Assembly: GCA_963844395.1 (NCBI GenBank)
Contig: CAWJNX010000001.1
Coordinates: 248,001 to 312,000 of the forward strand
Reading direction: 5' to 3'
DNA length: 64,000 bases
From: VRUE01 sp963844395
GTDB taxonomy: Bacteria; Actinomycetota; Thermoleophilia; Solirubrobacterales; 70-9
In this document: in pieces, positions 55,013-63,976 of the stretch
How the letters are laid out: every line of letters begins with the position of its first letter
Numbering within the stretch: the first letter of the stretch is position 1
Position numbers and translations under genes: made by a program
The notes under the pieces: generated by a model
The model's database searches: none
What the model saw: the letters and a program-made list of their open reading frames with translations, nothing else
Told to the model about the DNA's origin: nothing

Positions 55013-56412
55013 GCGCCGTGGACGGCAACGGCACGGTGACGAACGGCAAGGGGGATCCAGAGCGGATCGCGCTTGGACGCCAGCAACTGCCGCCTGGGCC
55101 GCGGATGCCGAGCGCCCTGCAGGCGATCGGTTGGGCGCGGCGCCCCTTCCCGATGATGCAGCGCTGCCGCGAGCGCTACGGCGACATCTTCACGATGCGC
55201 ATCCTCCACTCCGGCACTTGGGTCTTCCTCTGCGATCCCGACGACGTCAAACGCGTCTTCACCGCTCCCCCGACCAGCATGGGCGTAGCGCTGGCCAATC
55301 CCCTCCTCTTGCCGGTGCTCGGCGCCCGCTCGGTGATGCTGCTCGACGAGCCCGACCACATGACCCGCCGCCGGCTGATGCTGCCGCCGTTTCACCGCGA
55401 GCGGATGGAGGGCGACGTCGAGATGATGACCGAGGTGACGCAGGAGATGGTGCGTCGCTGGCCAAGCGGCGAGCCGTTTGAGCTGTGGCCGCGGATGCAG
55501 GCGATCACCCAGGAGGTGATCATGCGCACGGTCTTCGGCCCCGAGGAACCTGGGCGCCTGCAGCCGATCCGCGAAGCCCTAACGCGACTCACCGAAGCAC
55601 TCAACAACCCTAAACAGCTGAGCAGGCTGGCGGCATTCGGGCCCCGCTGGATCGCGCGCAGCAGTGGCTTCCGCGAGGCGATGGAGCCGGTCGAGGAAGC
55701 GATCATGGAGGAGATGCACCGCCGTCGCCGCGAAGGCGACAGCGCCCGCAAGGACATCGTCTCGATGCTGATCGACGCCCGCTACGAGGATGGCTCGCCG
55801 CTGAGCGAGAAGGACCTGCGGGACGAAATGCTGACCTTGCTGACCGATGGGCCGACCTCCTCTTCGCTGGCCTGGGTCTTCGAGCGCCTCCTGCGCCATC
55901 CCGAGAAGCTGGTTCGGCTGCGCGAGGAGGTCGACGCCGCCGAGAGCACCGAGTACCTGGACGCAGTGGTGCAGGAGACGCTGCGGCTCTGCCCGCCGGT
56001 GCCGGTCGTCGCCCGCAAACTGCTCGAGCCGATGGAGCTGGGCGGCTACCTGCTGCCCGCCGGCACCACCGTCGCCCCTTGCGTCTATCTGATCCACCGC
56101 GATGAGAGCGTCTATCCCCAACCGCGCAGCTTCATCCCCGAGCGCTTCCTGGAGCGACCGCCCGGCACCTACACCTGGATCCCCTTCGGCGGCGGCGTGC
56201 GGCGCTGCCTGGCCGCGAGCTACGCCGAACTGGAGATGAAGCGCGTCGTCCGCACGGTGCTCGGCGAGGTCCATCTTCACCCAGTCGACTCCGGTTCGGA
56301 GCGGGTGACGCGAAGCGCGATCTCCTTCAGTCCCGACAAGCGAGCGCGGGTGGTCGCCGAGCCACGGACGCGCGTCGAGGAGCCATGGCAGCCGAAACCG
56401 ATCTACTCATAG
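55009..56412 (+). CDS. Cytochrome P450
   Basis: 467 aa, intact; the GTG overlaps the mutase stop (GTGA). Pro-rich start LPPGPRMPSALQAIGWARRP, C-helix LLDEPDHMTRRRLMLPPFHR, ExxR in VVQETLRLCPPVPVVARKLL, the PERF segment RSFIPERFLE and heme loop FGGGVRRCLAASYAELEMKR with the Cys thiolate. The I-helix reads LLTDGPTSSSLAWVF, without the normal A/G-G-x-[DE]-T acid-alcohol pair, so oxygen activation may differ. Soluble bacterial type. Tailoring oxidation is the likely role. Confidence 0.9.
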   Translation: MSAVDGNGTVTNGKGDPERIALGRQQLPPGPRMPSALQAIGWARRPFPMMQRCRERYGDIFTMRILHSGTWVFLCDPDDVKRVFTAPPTSMGVALANPLLLPVLGARSVMLLDEPDHMTRRRLMLPPFHRERMEGDVEMMTEVTQEMVRRWPSGEPFELWPRMQAITQEVIMRTVFGPEEPGRLQPIREALTRLTEALNNPKQLSRLAAFGPRWIARSSGFREAMEPVEEAIMEEMHRRRREGDSARKDIVSMLIDARYEDGSPLSEKDLRDEMLTLLTDGPTSSSLAWVFERLLRHPEKLVRLREEVDAAESTEYLDAVVQETLRLCPPVPVVARKLLEPMELGGYLLPAGTTVAPCVYLIHRDESVYPQPRSFIPERFLERPPGTYTWIPFGGGVRRCLAASYAELEMKRVVRTVLGEVHLHPVDSGSERVTRSAISFSPDKRARVVAEPRTRVEEPWQPKPIYS

Positions 56413-57725
56413 TCGGCGCCGGCGCCAAGGCCGCCGGGATCGCCGCCAAGGTCCACGCGATCAACAGCCTCGGGCTGGGGCCGATCTCGGTGCGGATCAT
56501 CGAGGGGACCGAGGTCGCCGCCTCGTGGAAGGGGCGCAACGGGATGACCTCGGGCGAGGAGCCGCTCGCGGTGACGCCGATCAAGGACGTCGGCTTCCCC
56601 TACCAGAGCTTCCGCGAGTTTGGCGAGGCCGGCGAGGCGATCGACGACCTCGTCATGCGCTTCTCCTGGCAGCGCTACATGGTCGGCAAGCGCCGCTACG
56701 CGCGCTGGATCGACGCCGGCTCGCCGTCGGTGCGCCACCGCGACTACGGTGAATATCTGACTTGGGTTCTCTCGCGAGCCACCGAGGGGGTGAGTCACGT
56801 GCACGGCCGCGTCACGCAGCTCTCGCTCGACGAGGGAGGAAATGGCTGGGTCGCCGACGTGGCCGAGTCGTCCGGGTCCTCGCGGCACGCCGCCGGCGCG
56901 CTCGTGCTCACCGGCCCCGGCACCCACCGCTCCTTCCCGCACGAGCCCGGCATCGCGGCCCGGGTCTTCCACTGCGACAGCAAGCGCAGCGAGTTCGCCT
57001 GCCTGCCGAGCGAGCAGAGCTGCGACGTGGCCGTGGTCGGCGGCGGCGAGAGCGCGCTCAGCTGCGTGATGTTCCTGCGCGGCTTCCGGCCCACGTCCAA
57101 TTTCACTATCTACACGCCGATGCTGCCCCTGAGCCGCGGCGAGAGCTTCCTCGAGAACCGCGTCTTCTCTAATCCCGACGAGGTCGAATGGAACTCGCTC
57201 GACCTGCAGACGCGTCGTGACTTCGTCAAGCACAGCGACCGCGGGGTGTTCGACCCGCCAAGTCTGTCGGCGATCGCCTACGACGACCGCTGCCGCTTCG
57301 TCACCGGCCGCGTCGTCGATGTCGGAGCGGCGAACGGCGGCGAGCGGGTCCGGCTCGAGTACGAGTCGCCGGAAGGAGTGGTGGGCCGCGAGCACGACTA
57401 CGTCGTCAACTGCACCGGCTTCGACCTGCTGGCGCAGCTCCGCACCCTTTTCCCGGACGAGGTGCGGACGGAGATCGAGCAGCGGGTCGGCCCGCTTTGG
57501 GACGCGACGGCGGGGACGGAAGTGCCGATCGGCCGCTTCCTCGAGCTGAAGGGAATGGATCCGCGTCTGCAGATTCCCGGCCTCGCCGGCCTCAGCCAAG
57601 GTCCCGGCTTCGCCAACCTCGGCGCCCTCGGGCTGCTCTCCAATCGCATTCTGCAGCCGTTCCCGCTCGGGCGAGCTGCGGAGTCGGATGAGTCGCGCTC
57701 GCAAGGCCCGATTTCCCTGCATTAG
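56385..57725 (+). CDS. FAD-dependent N-hydroxylase-like monooxygenase
   Basis: 446 aa, intact. Belongs to the lysine/ornithine N-monooxygenase type: FAD site ETDLLIVGAGAKAAGIAAKV, GMTSGEEPLAVTPIKDVGFP, RRYARWIDAGSPSVRHRDYG, NADPH site CDVAVVGGGESALSCVMFLR, and the late DYVVNCTGFDLLAQLRTLFP. It overlaps the P450 gene by 28 bp. Last gene of the operon. Likely hydroxylates an amine; in clusters with an aaRS-like partner such enzymes supply the hydroxylamine for N-N or ester bond formation. Confidence 0.85.
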   Translation: MAAETDLLIVGAGAKAAGIAAKVHAINSLGLGPISVRIIEGTEVAASWKGRNGMTSGEEPLAVTPIKDVGFPYQSFREFGEAGEAIDDLVMRFSWQRYMVGKRRYARWIDAGSPSVRHRDYGEYLTWVLSRATEGVSHVHGRVTQLSLDEGGNGWVADVAESSGSSRHAAGALVLTGPGTHRSFPHEPGIAARVFHCDSKRSEFACLPSEQSCDVAVVGGGESALSCVMFLRGFRPTSNFTIYTPMLPLSRGESFLENRVFSNPDEVEWNSLDLQTRRDFVKHSDRGVFDPPSLSAIAYDDRCRFVTGRVVDVGAANGGERVRLEYESPEGVVGREHDYVVNCTGFDLLAQLRTLFPDEVRTEIEQRVGPLWDATAGTEVPIGRFLELKGMDPRLQIPGLAGLSQGPGFANLGALGLLSNRILQPFPLGRAAESDESRSQGPISLH

Positions 57726-57743
57726 ACGCACACAACCAATTGC

Positions 57744-57772
57744 TTGACAACCTTTTAGCTATCGAATAGGGT
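57744..57772 (+). promoter_or_regulatory. Strong promoter of the quinoprotein gene (near-leaderless)
   Basis: TTGACA (57744-57749), 17-bp spacer, TAGGGT (57767-57772). The expected transcript start (~57779) is 2-3 nt before the GTG at 57782, so the mRNA would be nearly leaderless. Confidence 0.75.
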
Positions 57773-57781
57773 CGCGACGTT

Positions 57782-59338
57782 GTGGGGGAAAGCCTGAAGA
57801 AAGTCCCGGCGCTGGGACGAGTAGGGATGGGAGCGATATCGCTCCTGATCGCCGCGCTGGTTCTGCTGACGGGGTGTGGTTCCTCCTCCGACGGCGACGA
57901 CACGGTGAATCTGACTGGCTCGGGTTATCCGAACGGCGACCTTGCCAACACCAGGAACGTCAGCGGGCCGATCGACACCACGACGGTCAAACAGCTCGAA
58001 GAAGCGTGGACGCTCCCGATCGACGGCGAAAGCTCGTTTGGCAGCTACGCCTCGTCGCCGATCATGAGCAAAGGTGTCGTCTACTCCCAGGACCTGGCTT
58101 CGAACGTGCAGGCGATCAACCAGAGCAGCGGCGAGGTCATCTGGACGAAATCCTACGAACAGGCGGACCACGGCCCGAACGGGGTCGTAGTTGCCGAGGG
58201 CATGGTGTTCGGGGCGACGCCCACCTCGGCCTTCGCACTCGACCAGAAAACGGGCAAAGAGAAATGGTCGGTGACCCTGACCAAAATCCCGCAGGAAGGG
58301 ATTGATATCGCGCCCGGCTACAAAGACGGCCTCGTCTACGTCTCGACCGTGCCGGTGAACGTGAGCGAATTTTACGGTCCGGGCGGGGTCGGAACCCTCT
58401 ATGCGCTCGACGCCAGGAGCGGCAAAAAAGAGTGGCAGTTCGACACCGTGCCGAAAGACCTCTGGGGGCACAAAGAGCTCAACTCCGGCGGCGGCCTCTG
58501 GTACACGCCGGCGTTCGACGACAAAGGCTTCATGTACTTCGGAGTCGGCAACGCGGGGCCGTTCCCCGGCACCGAAAAATTCCCCTGGGGATCGAGCAGG
58601 CCGGGACCGAACCTCTACACCAACTCGATCGTCAAGCTCAACGCCAAAACCGGCAAAATGGAGTGGTACTGGCAACAGCTCCCCCACGCCGTCTACGACT
58701 GGGACTTCCAGGGCCCGCCGATCCTGACCAAAGGCGGCGGCAAAGAACTGGTGCTGGCCTCCGGCAAGTCAGGGATCGTGGTGGCGCTCGACGCTCAGAG
58801 CGGTAAGCCCGTCTGGAAACGCGCGGTCGGCAAACACAACGGCCACGACGAAGACAACCTCTTCGCGATGCGGGGCGAATACGAGAAGTTGAAATTGCCG
58901 ATGACCGTCTACCCGGGCGCCCTGGGAGGTGTGATCGCGCCAATGGCCACCGACGGCTCCACCCTTTTCGTCCCGGTCTGCAACAGCCCGATGGTGATCA
59001 CGACCCAGGAAGAACGCGAAGAACCCGGCCCCTCCAGCGGTGAAATCGTGGCGCTTGACGTCGCGACCGGGGCCGTCAAATGGCAGTACAAATTCCCCAC
59101 CGCGTTCGCCTTCGGATCCACCACTGTGGTCAACGACCTCGTCTTCACGACCACCTCCGACGGCAAAGTCCACGCCTTCGATACCTCGTCAGGGCGCCTC
59201 GCTTGGCAGGTCTCGTTGCCAGCCGGCACCAATGCTGGCGTGATGGCCGGGGAAGACACGCTGATCGCGCCGGCGGGCTTCCCGTCCAGCGAAGAACAGA
59301 AACCGGAAATCGTCGCTTACAGCCTCAGCGGCGAGTAG
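57782..59338 (+). CDS. PQQ-like beta-propeller lipoprotein
   Basis: 518 aa, intact. Signal peptide with lipobox (LIAALVLLTGCGSSS). Then eight-bladed quinoprotein-type repeats: VVYSQDLASNVQAINQSSGE, GTLYALDARSGKKEWQFDTV, SGIVVALDAQSGKPVWKRAV, GKVHAFDTSSGRLAWQVSLP, each with the A-D-x-x-T/S-G-x-x-x-W docking motif. LPHAVYDWDFQGPPILTKGG resembles alcohol-dehydrogenase quinoproteins. PQQ use and substrate are uncertain, and no PQQ or cytochrome gene is adjacent. Codon use shows more GAA/AAA than its neighbours. Confidence 0.85.
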   Translation: MGESLKKVPALGRVGMGAISLLIAALVLLTGCGSSSDGDDTVNLTGSGYPNGDLANTRNVSGPIDTTTVKQLEEAWTLPIDGESSFGSYASSPIMSKGVVYSQDLASNVQAINQSSGEVIWTKSYEQADHGPNGVVVAEGMVFGATPTSAFALDQKTGKEKWSVTLTKIPQEGIDIAPGYKDGLVYVSTVPVNVSEFYGPGGVGTLYALDARSGKKEWQFDTVPKDLWGHKELNSGGGLWYTPAFDDKGFMYFGVGNAGPFPGTEKFPWGSSRPGPNLYTNSIVKLNAKTGKMEWYWQQLPHAVYDWDFQGPPILTKGGGKELVLASGKSGIVVALDAQSGKPVWKRAVGKHNGHDEDNLFAMRGEYEKLKLPMTVYPGALGGVIAPMATDGSTLFVPVCNSPMVITTQEEREEPGPSSGEIVALDVATGAVKWQYKFPTAFAFGSTTVVNDLVFTTTSDGKVHAFDTSSGRLAWQVSLPAGTNAGVMAGEDTLIAPAGFPSSEEQKPEIVAYSLSGE

Positions 59339-59395
59339 CGCGTCCGGCGCGCCAGCTGCACGTAGTCCGCCGGACGACCGCCGCCACCGCACCAA

Positions 59396-59692
59396 TCAGC
59401 GGCGCAGCAGGCGCCCGACGGCGCCCATCAGCTCCTCGACGCGCTCGCCCTCGTCGGCCGGAGCGGTGCCCTCCCCCTGCATGCAGTGGCGCACGTGGCC
59501 GTCGAGCAGACCGAGGCCGACCTTGTCGAGAGCAGCTTGCGCGGCATTGATCTGGGTAACCACGTCGATGCAGTAGCGGTCTTCCTCGACCATCTTGGTA
59601 ACACCCCGCACCTGGCCCTCGATCCGCGCCAGGCGCTTGAGCAGTTCGTCTTTGCTTGCCGTGTATCCCCGGGTGCTGGATGAGTTCTCCAT
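59396..59692 (-). CDS. csoR: CsoR/RcnR-family metal-sensing repressor
   Basis: 98 aa, intact, all-helical. ELLKRLARIEGQVRGVTKMV opens the DNA-binding helix; the Cu(I) ligands fit the C-H-C pattern: Cys in DRYCIDVVTQI, then His and Cys in DGHVRHCMQGEG. LMGAVGRLLRR ends it. A GTACCCC-type operator lies 11-25 bp upstream of the start, so it is likely autoregulated. No copper exporter is next to it in this window. Confidence 0.9.
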   Translation of the reverse strand: MENSSSTRGYTASKDELLKRLARIEGQVRGVTKMVEEDRYCIDVVTQINAAQAALDKVGLGLLDGHVRHCMQGEGTAPADEGERVEELMGAVGRLLRR

Positions 59693-59702
59693 ACGGTGAG
59701 GA

Positions 59703-59717
59703 TACCCCCTCAGGGTA
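59703..59717. promoter_or_regulatory. CsoR-type operator
   Basis: TACCCCCTCAGGGTA is a 15-bp inverted repeat of TACCC.../...GGGTA, the usual CsoR operator form. It lies directly upstream of the csoR start. Confidence 0.7.
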
Positions 59718-59746
59718 CCCCCCAGCGGAACCCCCGCCGTACCGGG

Positions 59747-60844
59747 CTACGCACGTGGTTTAGCGCGACCTTTGACGGGGCGGTCCGCGTTACGACGGCC
59801 AAGCCGGTTGGGACGCTGCTTGTCGAGCTTGAACTTGACCGGCTCGGTCTGGGCGCCACGGAAGTTGAGCGCAACCACGTCGTGCTCCTCGCCGCCGGCC
59901 AACCCGGCCGGCACGATCGCCTTCAAACGGTCGCCCCCGGCTCCACCCGAGGAGAGACTGCCGTCCACGATCTCGGCGCTGCGACCGCCGATCACCACCT
60001 CGACGGGATGGAACTCGCGGATGGACGTCGGCCGGCGGGTCGCGGTAGCGTCCCTCGGGAAGAGCAGCCCGGAGCCGAAAACGGTGATTTCGGTGCCGGC
60101 ACGGCCAGCCGAAGGAGCGATGCTCGCAAGCGTTGGCGGGCCCGATGGGATCGCCTTGTTCGACACATACCCGAGGGCGGATGCGCCGGTCAGCACGTAA
60201 AGGATCGGGGGTATGGCAGGCAACCCCTGGGCAGGGTCCGGGCCGAAGGCACCAAGAAAGTAAACGATGGCGACCAGGTTGAAAAGCAGGTACTGGCAAT
60301 CGATCAGGTCCGCGTTGCCGCGGTCGTCGGTGACCGCCTGTGACGCGCTGGGTTCGCCGGGCGGCTTCGCCTTCTCCCCCTTTCCCACCTGGGAACCGAC
60401 GATTGCACGGGCGCCGATTGCGGCGGCGAACGGGCCCCCCAGCAGCACTAGATAGGGCTCGAAGTCGAAGTCGCCCGAGGTGAGGGCGTCGAAGCCGGCG
60501 TTTGCGCCGAGCCAGGTTGCCGCAATTAGAGAAAGTATGGCGCCCGCCAGCACGTAAGTCCAGAGGAGAACCTGGACCTTCGAGGTGGAGATGCGGTTAT
60601 CGACCCCCGTGACCAGGCCGCCGAACCCTCTTCCCAACAGATGAATGATCACGGTGAAGAGAACGAGGATTGAGAGCGCCGTGATATGTCCGAACACCTC
60701 GATCTCGGTCTCGGTCTTCGAGCCGTCCGTCACCGCGAAGATCGACACGATCCAGCAGGTGAGGACTCCGAGAGCGACGAGGATTGCGACGAGCATGAGC
60801 AGGTCTCGGGCGGTGCTGTCAGTCCCTTGCTCTCCGCGTTGCAT
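59747..60844 (-). CDS. Membrane protein with extracytoplasmic IPT/TIG domain
   Basis: 365 aa, intact, unrecognised. About four to five membrane helices: MLVAILVALGVLTCWIVSIF, ITALSILVLFTVIIHLLGRG, VQVLLWTYVLAGAILSLIAA, EPYLVLLGGPFAAAIGARAI, LLFNLVAIVYFLGAFG. The C-terminal ~110 residues begin GPPTLASIAPSAGRAGTEIT and VFGSGLLFP, an IPT/TIG fold, ending in a basic tail. The topology suggests a signalling or envelope role. Divergent from the helicase gene; the 236-bp gap holds the helicase leader. Confidence 0.65.
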   Translation of the reverse strand: MQRGEQGTDSTARDLLMLVAILVALGVLTCWIVSIFAVTDGSKTETEIEVFGHITALSILVLFTVIIHLLGRGFGGLVTGVDNRISTSKVQVLLWTYVLAGAILSLIAATWLGANAGFDALTSGDFDFEPYLVLLGGPFAAAIGARAIVGSQVGKGEKAKPPGEPSASQAVTDDRGNADLIDCQYLLFNLVAIVYFLGAFGPDPAQGLPAIPPILYVLTGASALGYVSNKAIPSGPPTLASIAPSAGRAGTEITVFGSGLLFPRDATATRRPTSIREFHPVEVVIGGRSAEIVDGSLSSGGAGGDRLKAIVPAGLAGGEEHDVVALNFRGAQTEPVKFKLDKQRPNRLGRRNADRPVKGRAKPRA

Positions 60845-61080
60845 CCGAGCACCCTAATCGCTAAGAGTTCTGAGAGTCAATGCTTTGCCAGCCTCTGCGA
60901 ACCATCGCCTGAAAGCTGCCCGAGCGGCGCAAAACAAGGATGAGCGGTGGCGTGCTGCTACGGTGGTCAGGTCGGGTTCGACGTGTTTGTCGCCCGAGAG
61001 GTTCCGTTTCCTCCGTGCGCTGCTTGCGTTTAGGGGCCACTGGATCTCCCCTAATCGCTCGAAAAGGAGCTCACTTACAC

Positions 61081-62208
61081 ATGTCGTTTGCCGATCTCGG
61101 CATCTCCCAGCCTGTCGTGGGCGCGCTTGCGAAGCGCGGCATCACGCAACCCTTTCCCGTCCAGCAGATGGTCGTCCGCGACGCGCTCGCCGGCCACGAT
61201 CTACTCGTCCAGGCGCCCACCGGCTCTGGCAAGACCCTCGCCTTCGGCATCCCGCTGGTGGACAGCGTCGAGCCCGGTGCCTCGCATCTCTCCGCTCTGG
61301 TGCTTGCGCCGACGCGCGAGCTGGCGAGTCAGATCGTCGACGAACTGCACTCCATCGCCAGCGCCCGGCGGCTGCGCATCGCGGCCGTCTACGGCGGCGT
61401 CGGCTTCGGCCCCCAGATCGCCGCGGCCCGCCGTGCCGACATCGTCGTCGCGACCCCAGGGCGGCTCGAGGACCTGCTCGAGCGCGGCACCTTCTCGCTG
61501 GAGCGGGTCAAGGTCCTCGTCCTCGACGAGGCCGACCGCATGCTTGACATGGGGTTCAAGCCCGCCGTGACCCGCATCGTCTCCCAAACCCCGACCCAGC
61601 GGCAGACCCTCTTCTTCTCCGCCACGCTGGAGGGCGCGACCGGCAAGCTCGCCGCCGCCTACACGCGCAAGCCCCGCCGTCACACCCAGGCGCCCACCAA
61701 GCAGGGCAAGGCCGACATCGAGCACCGCTTCGTCCACGTCGACTCGCAGAGCGCCAAGCTCGAGCAGTTGATCGGCGAGCTGCGCGACCCCGAGCGCGGC
61801 CGGGCACTGATCTTCGTGCGGACCAAGCGCGGCGCCGACCGACTTGTCAAGCGATTGCGCAGCCGCGAAGTCGAGTCCGTCGCCATGCACGGCGATAAGA
61901 GCCAGCGCCAGCGCGAACGGGCCCTTGCCCGCTTCGACAACGGCGACGTCGACACGCTGATCGCTACCGATGTCGCCGCTCGCGGCATCGACGTCGCCGA
62001 CATCACCCACGTCGTCAACTTCGACGCACCCGGTGACCGCGACGCCTACGTACACCGGATCGGCCGCACCGGCCGGGCCGGCCGTCGCGGCGCCGGGATC
62101 AGTTTCGTGCTCGCCGACCAGACCGCCGACATGCGCGACATCGCTCGCGACCTCGGCCTTGTCCGCGAGTTCGATCAGCGCAACAACCGGCAGAAGGCGC
62201 TCATATGA
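61081..62208 (+). CDS. DEAD-box RNA helicase
   Basis: 375 aa, intact. Q motif ITQPFPVQQMVV, motif I VQAPTGSGKTLAFGIPL, Ia LVLAPTRELASQIV, Ib ATPGRLEDLL, II LVLDEADRMLDMGF, III FFSATLEG, V TLIATDVAARGIDV and VI YVHRIGRTGRAG are all present. Domain 2 is complete, without a long C-terminal RNA-binding tail (ends NNRQKALI). RBS AAAAGGAG. The 5' leader contains AGGGG...CCCCT that could fold. Likely unwinds structured mRNA or rRNA. Confidence 0.95.
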   Translation: MSFADLGISQPVVGALAKRGITQPFPVQQMVVRDALAGHDLLVQAPTGSGKTLAFGIPLVDSVEPGASHLSALVLAPTRELASQIVDELHSIASARRLRIAAVYGGVGFGPQIAAARRADIVVATPGRLEDLLERGTFSLERVKVLVLDEADRMLDMGFKPAVTRIVSQTPTQRQTLFFSATLEGATGKLAAAYTRKPRRHTQAPTKQGKADIEHRFVHVDSQSAKLEQLIGELRDPERGRALIFVRTKRGADRLVKRLRSREVESVAMHGDKSQRQRERALARFDNGDVDTLIATDVAARGIDVADITHVVNFDAPGDRDAYVHRIGRTGRAGRRGAGISFVLADQTADMRDIARDLGLVREFDQRNNRQKALI

Positions 62209-62600
62209 GCGCGCGGCAGGACACGGCAACCAAGTGGACCTGCGATCGCTGCGGCGTCTCGGTCGGCCGCATGGATGGCGCGCGCGCCGAGCTCCCGGAG
62301 AGCTGGGCAAGCTCAGCCGCTGGGCGATTCTGCTTGGCCTGCAGGCGAGAGCGCGCAGGCGAGCAGGCGCTGGAGTCGGCGCCCAGTGAGGCCCGCGACG
62401 CCCGCGTGAAACTGCGCCGCGCGGCAATCGTCGAGTTCGAGGTGCGGCGCACGCCCGAGCACGCCGACAACGCAATCGCCAAGGCTTGCGGCTCATCGGC
62501 GGCAGTGGTGGCCGAGGCACGGCGGCGGCTCGGCGTGGCACCCGCACTTCCGTCCACCGCGAAAAGGCGCGCTATGGAACGCGGCGCTCGCAGCCGATAA
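62205..62600 (+). CDS. Small zinc-ribbon/HTH-like protein
   Basis: 131 aa, overlapping the helicase stop by 4 bp (ATGA), so co-translated. Two CxxC knuckles (WTCDRCGVSVG and FCLACRRERAGE) make a zinc ribbon; a helical C-terminus (AIVEFEVRRTPEHADNAIAK, ACGSSAAVVAEARRRLG) looks like a helix-turn-helix. DNA or RNA binding is inferred; no family recognised. Confidence 0.65.
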   Translation: MSARQDTATKWTCDRCGVSVGRMDGARAELPESWASSAAGRFCLACRRERAGEQALESAPSEARDARVKLRRAAIVEFEVRRTPEHADNAIAKACGSSAAVVAEARRRLGVAPALPSTAKRRAMERGARSR

Positions 62601-62621
62601 CGAGGAGACGGTGGGGGAATC

Positions 62622-63473
62622 GTGCAGATAGGGATCGGACTGGCGCTTGCAGCGGCACTGATGACGAACCTCGCCTCGCTGCTCAAGCACCGCGGTTGCC
62701 AGCACGCCGAGCCGGTCTGCATCCGCAGCCCGCTCCGCACCGCCCGCAGGCTCGCCACGTCGCGCTGGTTCATGGCCGGTTGGGGCGTGGCGGCGATCGC
62801 TTGGCTGATCCACATCGCCGCCCTCTCGATGGCACCGATCTCCCTCGTCCAGGCGGTCCTGGCCGGTGGTGCGGTCTCACTGGCGGTGATGGCGCAGAAG
62901 ATCTTCGGCGACCCGGTCGAGCGACGCCAGTGGATCGCCCTCTTCCTCGGCGCCGCCGGGCTGGCCCTGCTGGTCCTCACGGTTCCCAGCTTTCAGGGCA
63001 GCCACTCCAGTTTCTCTCCCGCCGCCATCCTCGGCTTCGAGGGCGGGTTAGCGCTGATCGCCGCCGGCCTCGTCTCGAGCCGCGACTCCGAGCGCCTCGC
63101 TAACCACGGTCACGTCCTCTTCGCCGCGATCGCCGGAATCCTCTTCGCCCTCGCGGGCGTCGCGATCAAGGGCCTCACTGGGGCCAGCGACGTCTCCATC
63201 GCCGTGCTCGCCCCATGGATCGGACTGACGGTTCTTGCTGGCGCGCTGGCGCAGTACGCCGCCGCCGCCGCCCTTCAGCGCGGCGGAGCGATCGAGACCA
63301 TCGGCTTGATGGGCCTAGTCGCAAACGGCGCCCAGATCGCCGGCGGCATCCTCGTCTTCGGCGACCCCTTGGCCGCCAACCCCCTCGGCCTCGCCCTGCA
63401 GGCAACGGCCTTCGCCATGGTCTGCTCCTCGGCGTTGCTGATCCCGTCGCGGCGTGTTGCCGCGACCGCCTGA
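62622..63473 (+). CDS. DMT-superfamily (EamA-like) membrane transporter
   Basis: 283 aa from a GTG, intact. About nine membrane helices: GIGLALAAALMTNLASLLKH, FMAGWGVAAIAWLIHIAALS, ISLVQAVLAGGAVSLAVMAQ, WIALFLGAAGLALLVLTV, HVLFAAIAGILFALAGVAIK, and final NPLGLALQATAFAMVCSSAL. SMAPISLVQAV resembles the DMT repeat. Substrate unknown. 21 bp after the zinc-ribbon gene. Confidence 0.75.
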   Translation: MQIGIGLALAAALMTNLASLLKHRGCQHAEPVCIRSPLRTARRLATSRWFMAGWGVAAIAWLIHIAALSMAPISLVQAVLAGGAVSLAVMAQKIFGDPVERRQWIALFLGAAGLALLVLTVPSFQGSHSSFSPAAILGFEGGLALIAAGLVSSRDSERLANHGHVLFAAIAGILFALAGVAIKGLTGASDVSIAVLAPWIGLTVLAGALAQYAAAAALQRGGAIETIGLMGLVANGAQIAGGILVFGDPLAANPLGLALQATAFAMVCSSALLIPSRRVAATA

Positions 63474-63592
63474 CAGCTCCCTCGCGCCAGGCGAGACGGT
63501 GATTTTTCTGGAAGACCTGCTGTAGTTCCGCGTCAACCAAGCGGGGAACGATCGGCGAGCCTTTGGAAGTTCGTCAGGAGAGGGGTTCACAG

Positions 63593-63976
63593 ATGACGCA
63601 CCTACCGAAGCTCATGGTTCTGTCAGCGCTGCTCGCCACCTTTGCGTTTGCCGGCACCGCCAACGCTCACCGGCTGGAGCTGCCGCGAGCCGCGAAAGCC
63701 AACAAGACCTTCGCCAAAGCCGTTTGCCGGGCCACCGATGACCCTGAGGTGGTTTGTATGAAAGCGACGAGCGGCCCCTGCAACCGGCTATCCGATCACC
63801 GGGCACGCTGCACGATCGACCTCACGCTCGAATCGAAGGAAAACGGATCGCAGGCTCGCTGCCGAGGTCTGGTCGAGTGGTACGTCAAACACAAAAGCCC
63901 AGCGCTGCGTCTCAACTTCCTGGGCTTCAGGCCCTGCCAACAGGTGAAGCCTCCGGATCCAGAACCGCTTCCGTAG
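63593..63976 (+). CDS. Secreted hypothetical protein
   Basis: 127 aa, intact. Signal peptide MTHLPKLMVLSALLATFAFA with cleavage near GTANA-HRL. The mature part has six Cys (AVCRATDDPEVVCMKATSGP, CNRLSDHRARCTIDLTLESK, ARCRG, RPCQQ), enough for three disulfides. RBS AGGAGAGG. Small secreted Cys-rich protein of a type common in this class; function unknown. Confidence 0.7.
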   Translation: MTHLPKLMVLSALLATFAFAGTANAHRLELPRAAKANKTFAKAVCRATDDPEVVCMKATSGPCNRLSDHRARCTIDLTLESKENGSQARCRGLVEWYVKHKSPALRLNFLGFRPCQQVKPPDPEPLP

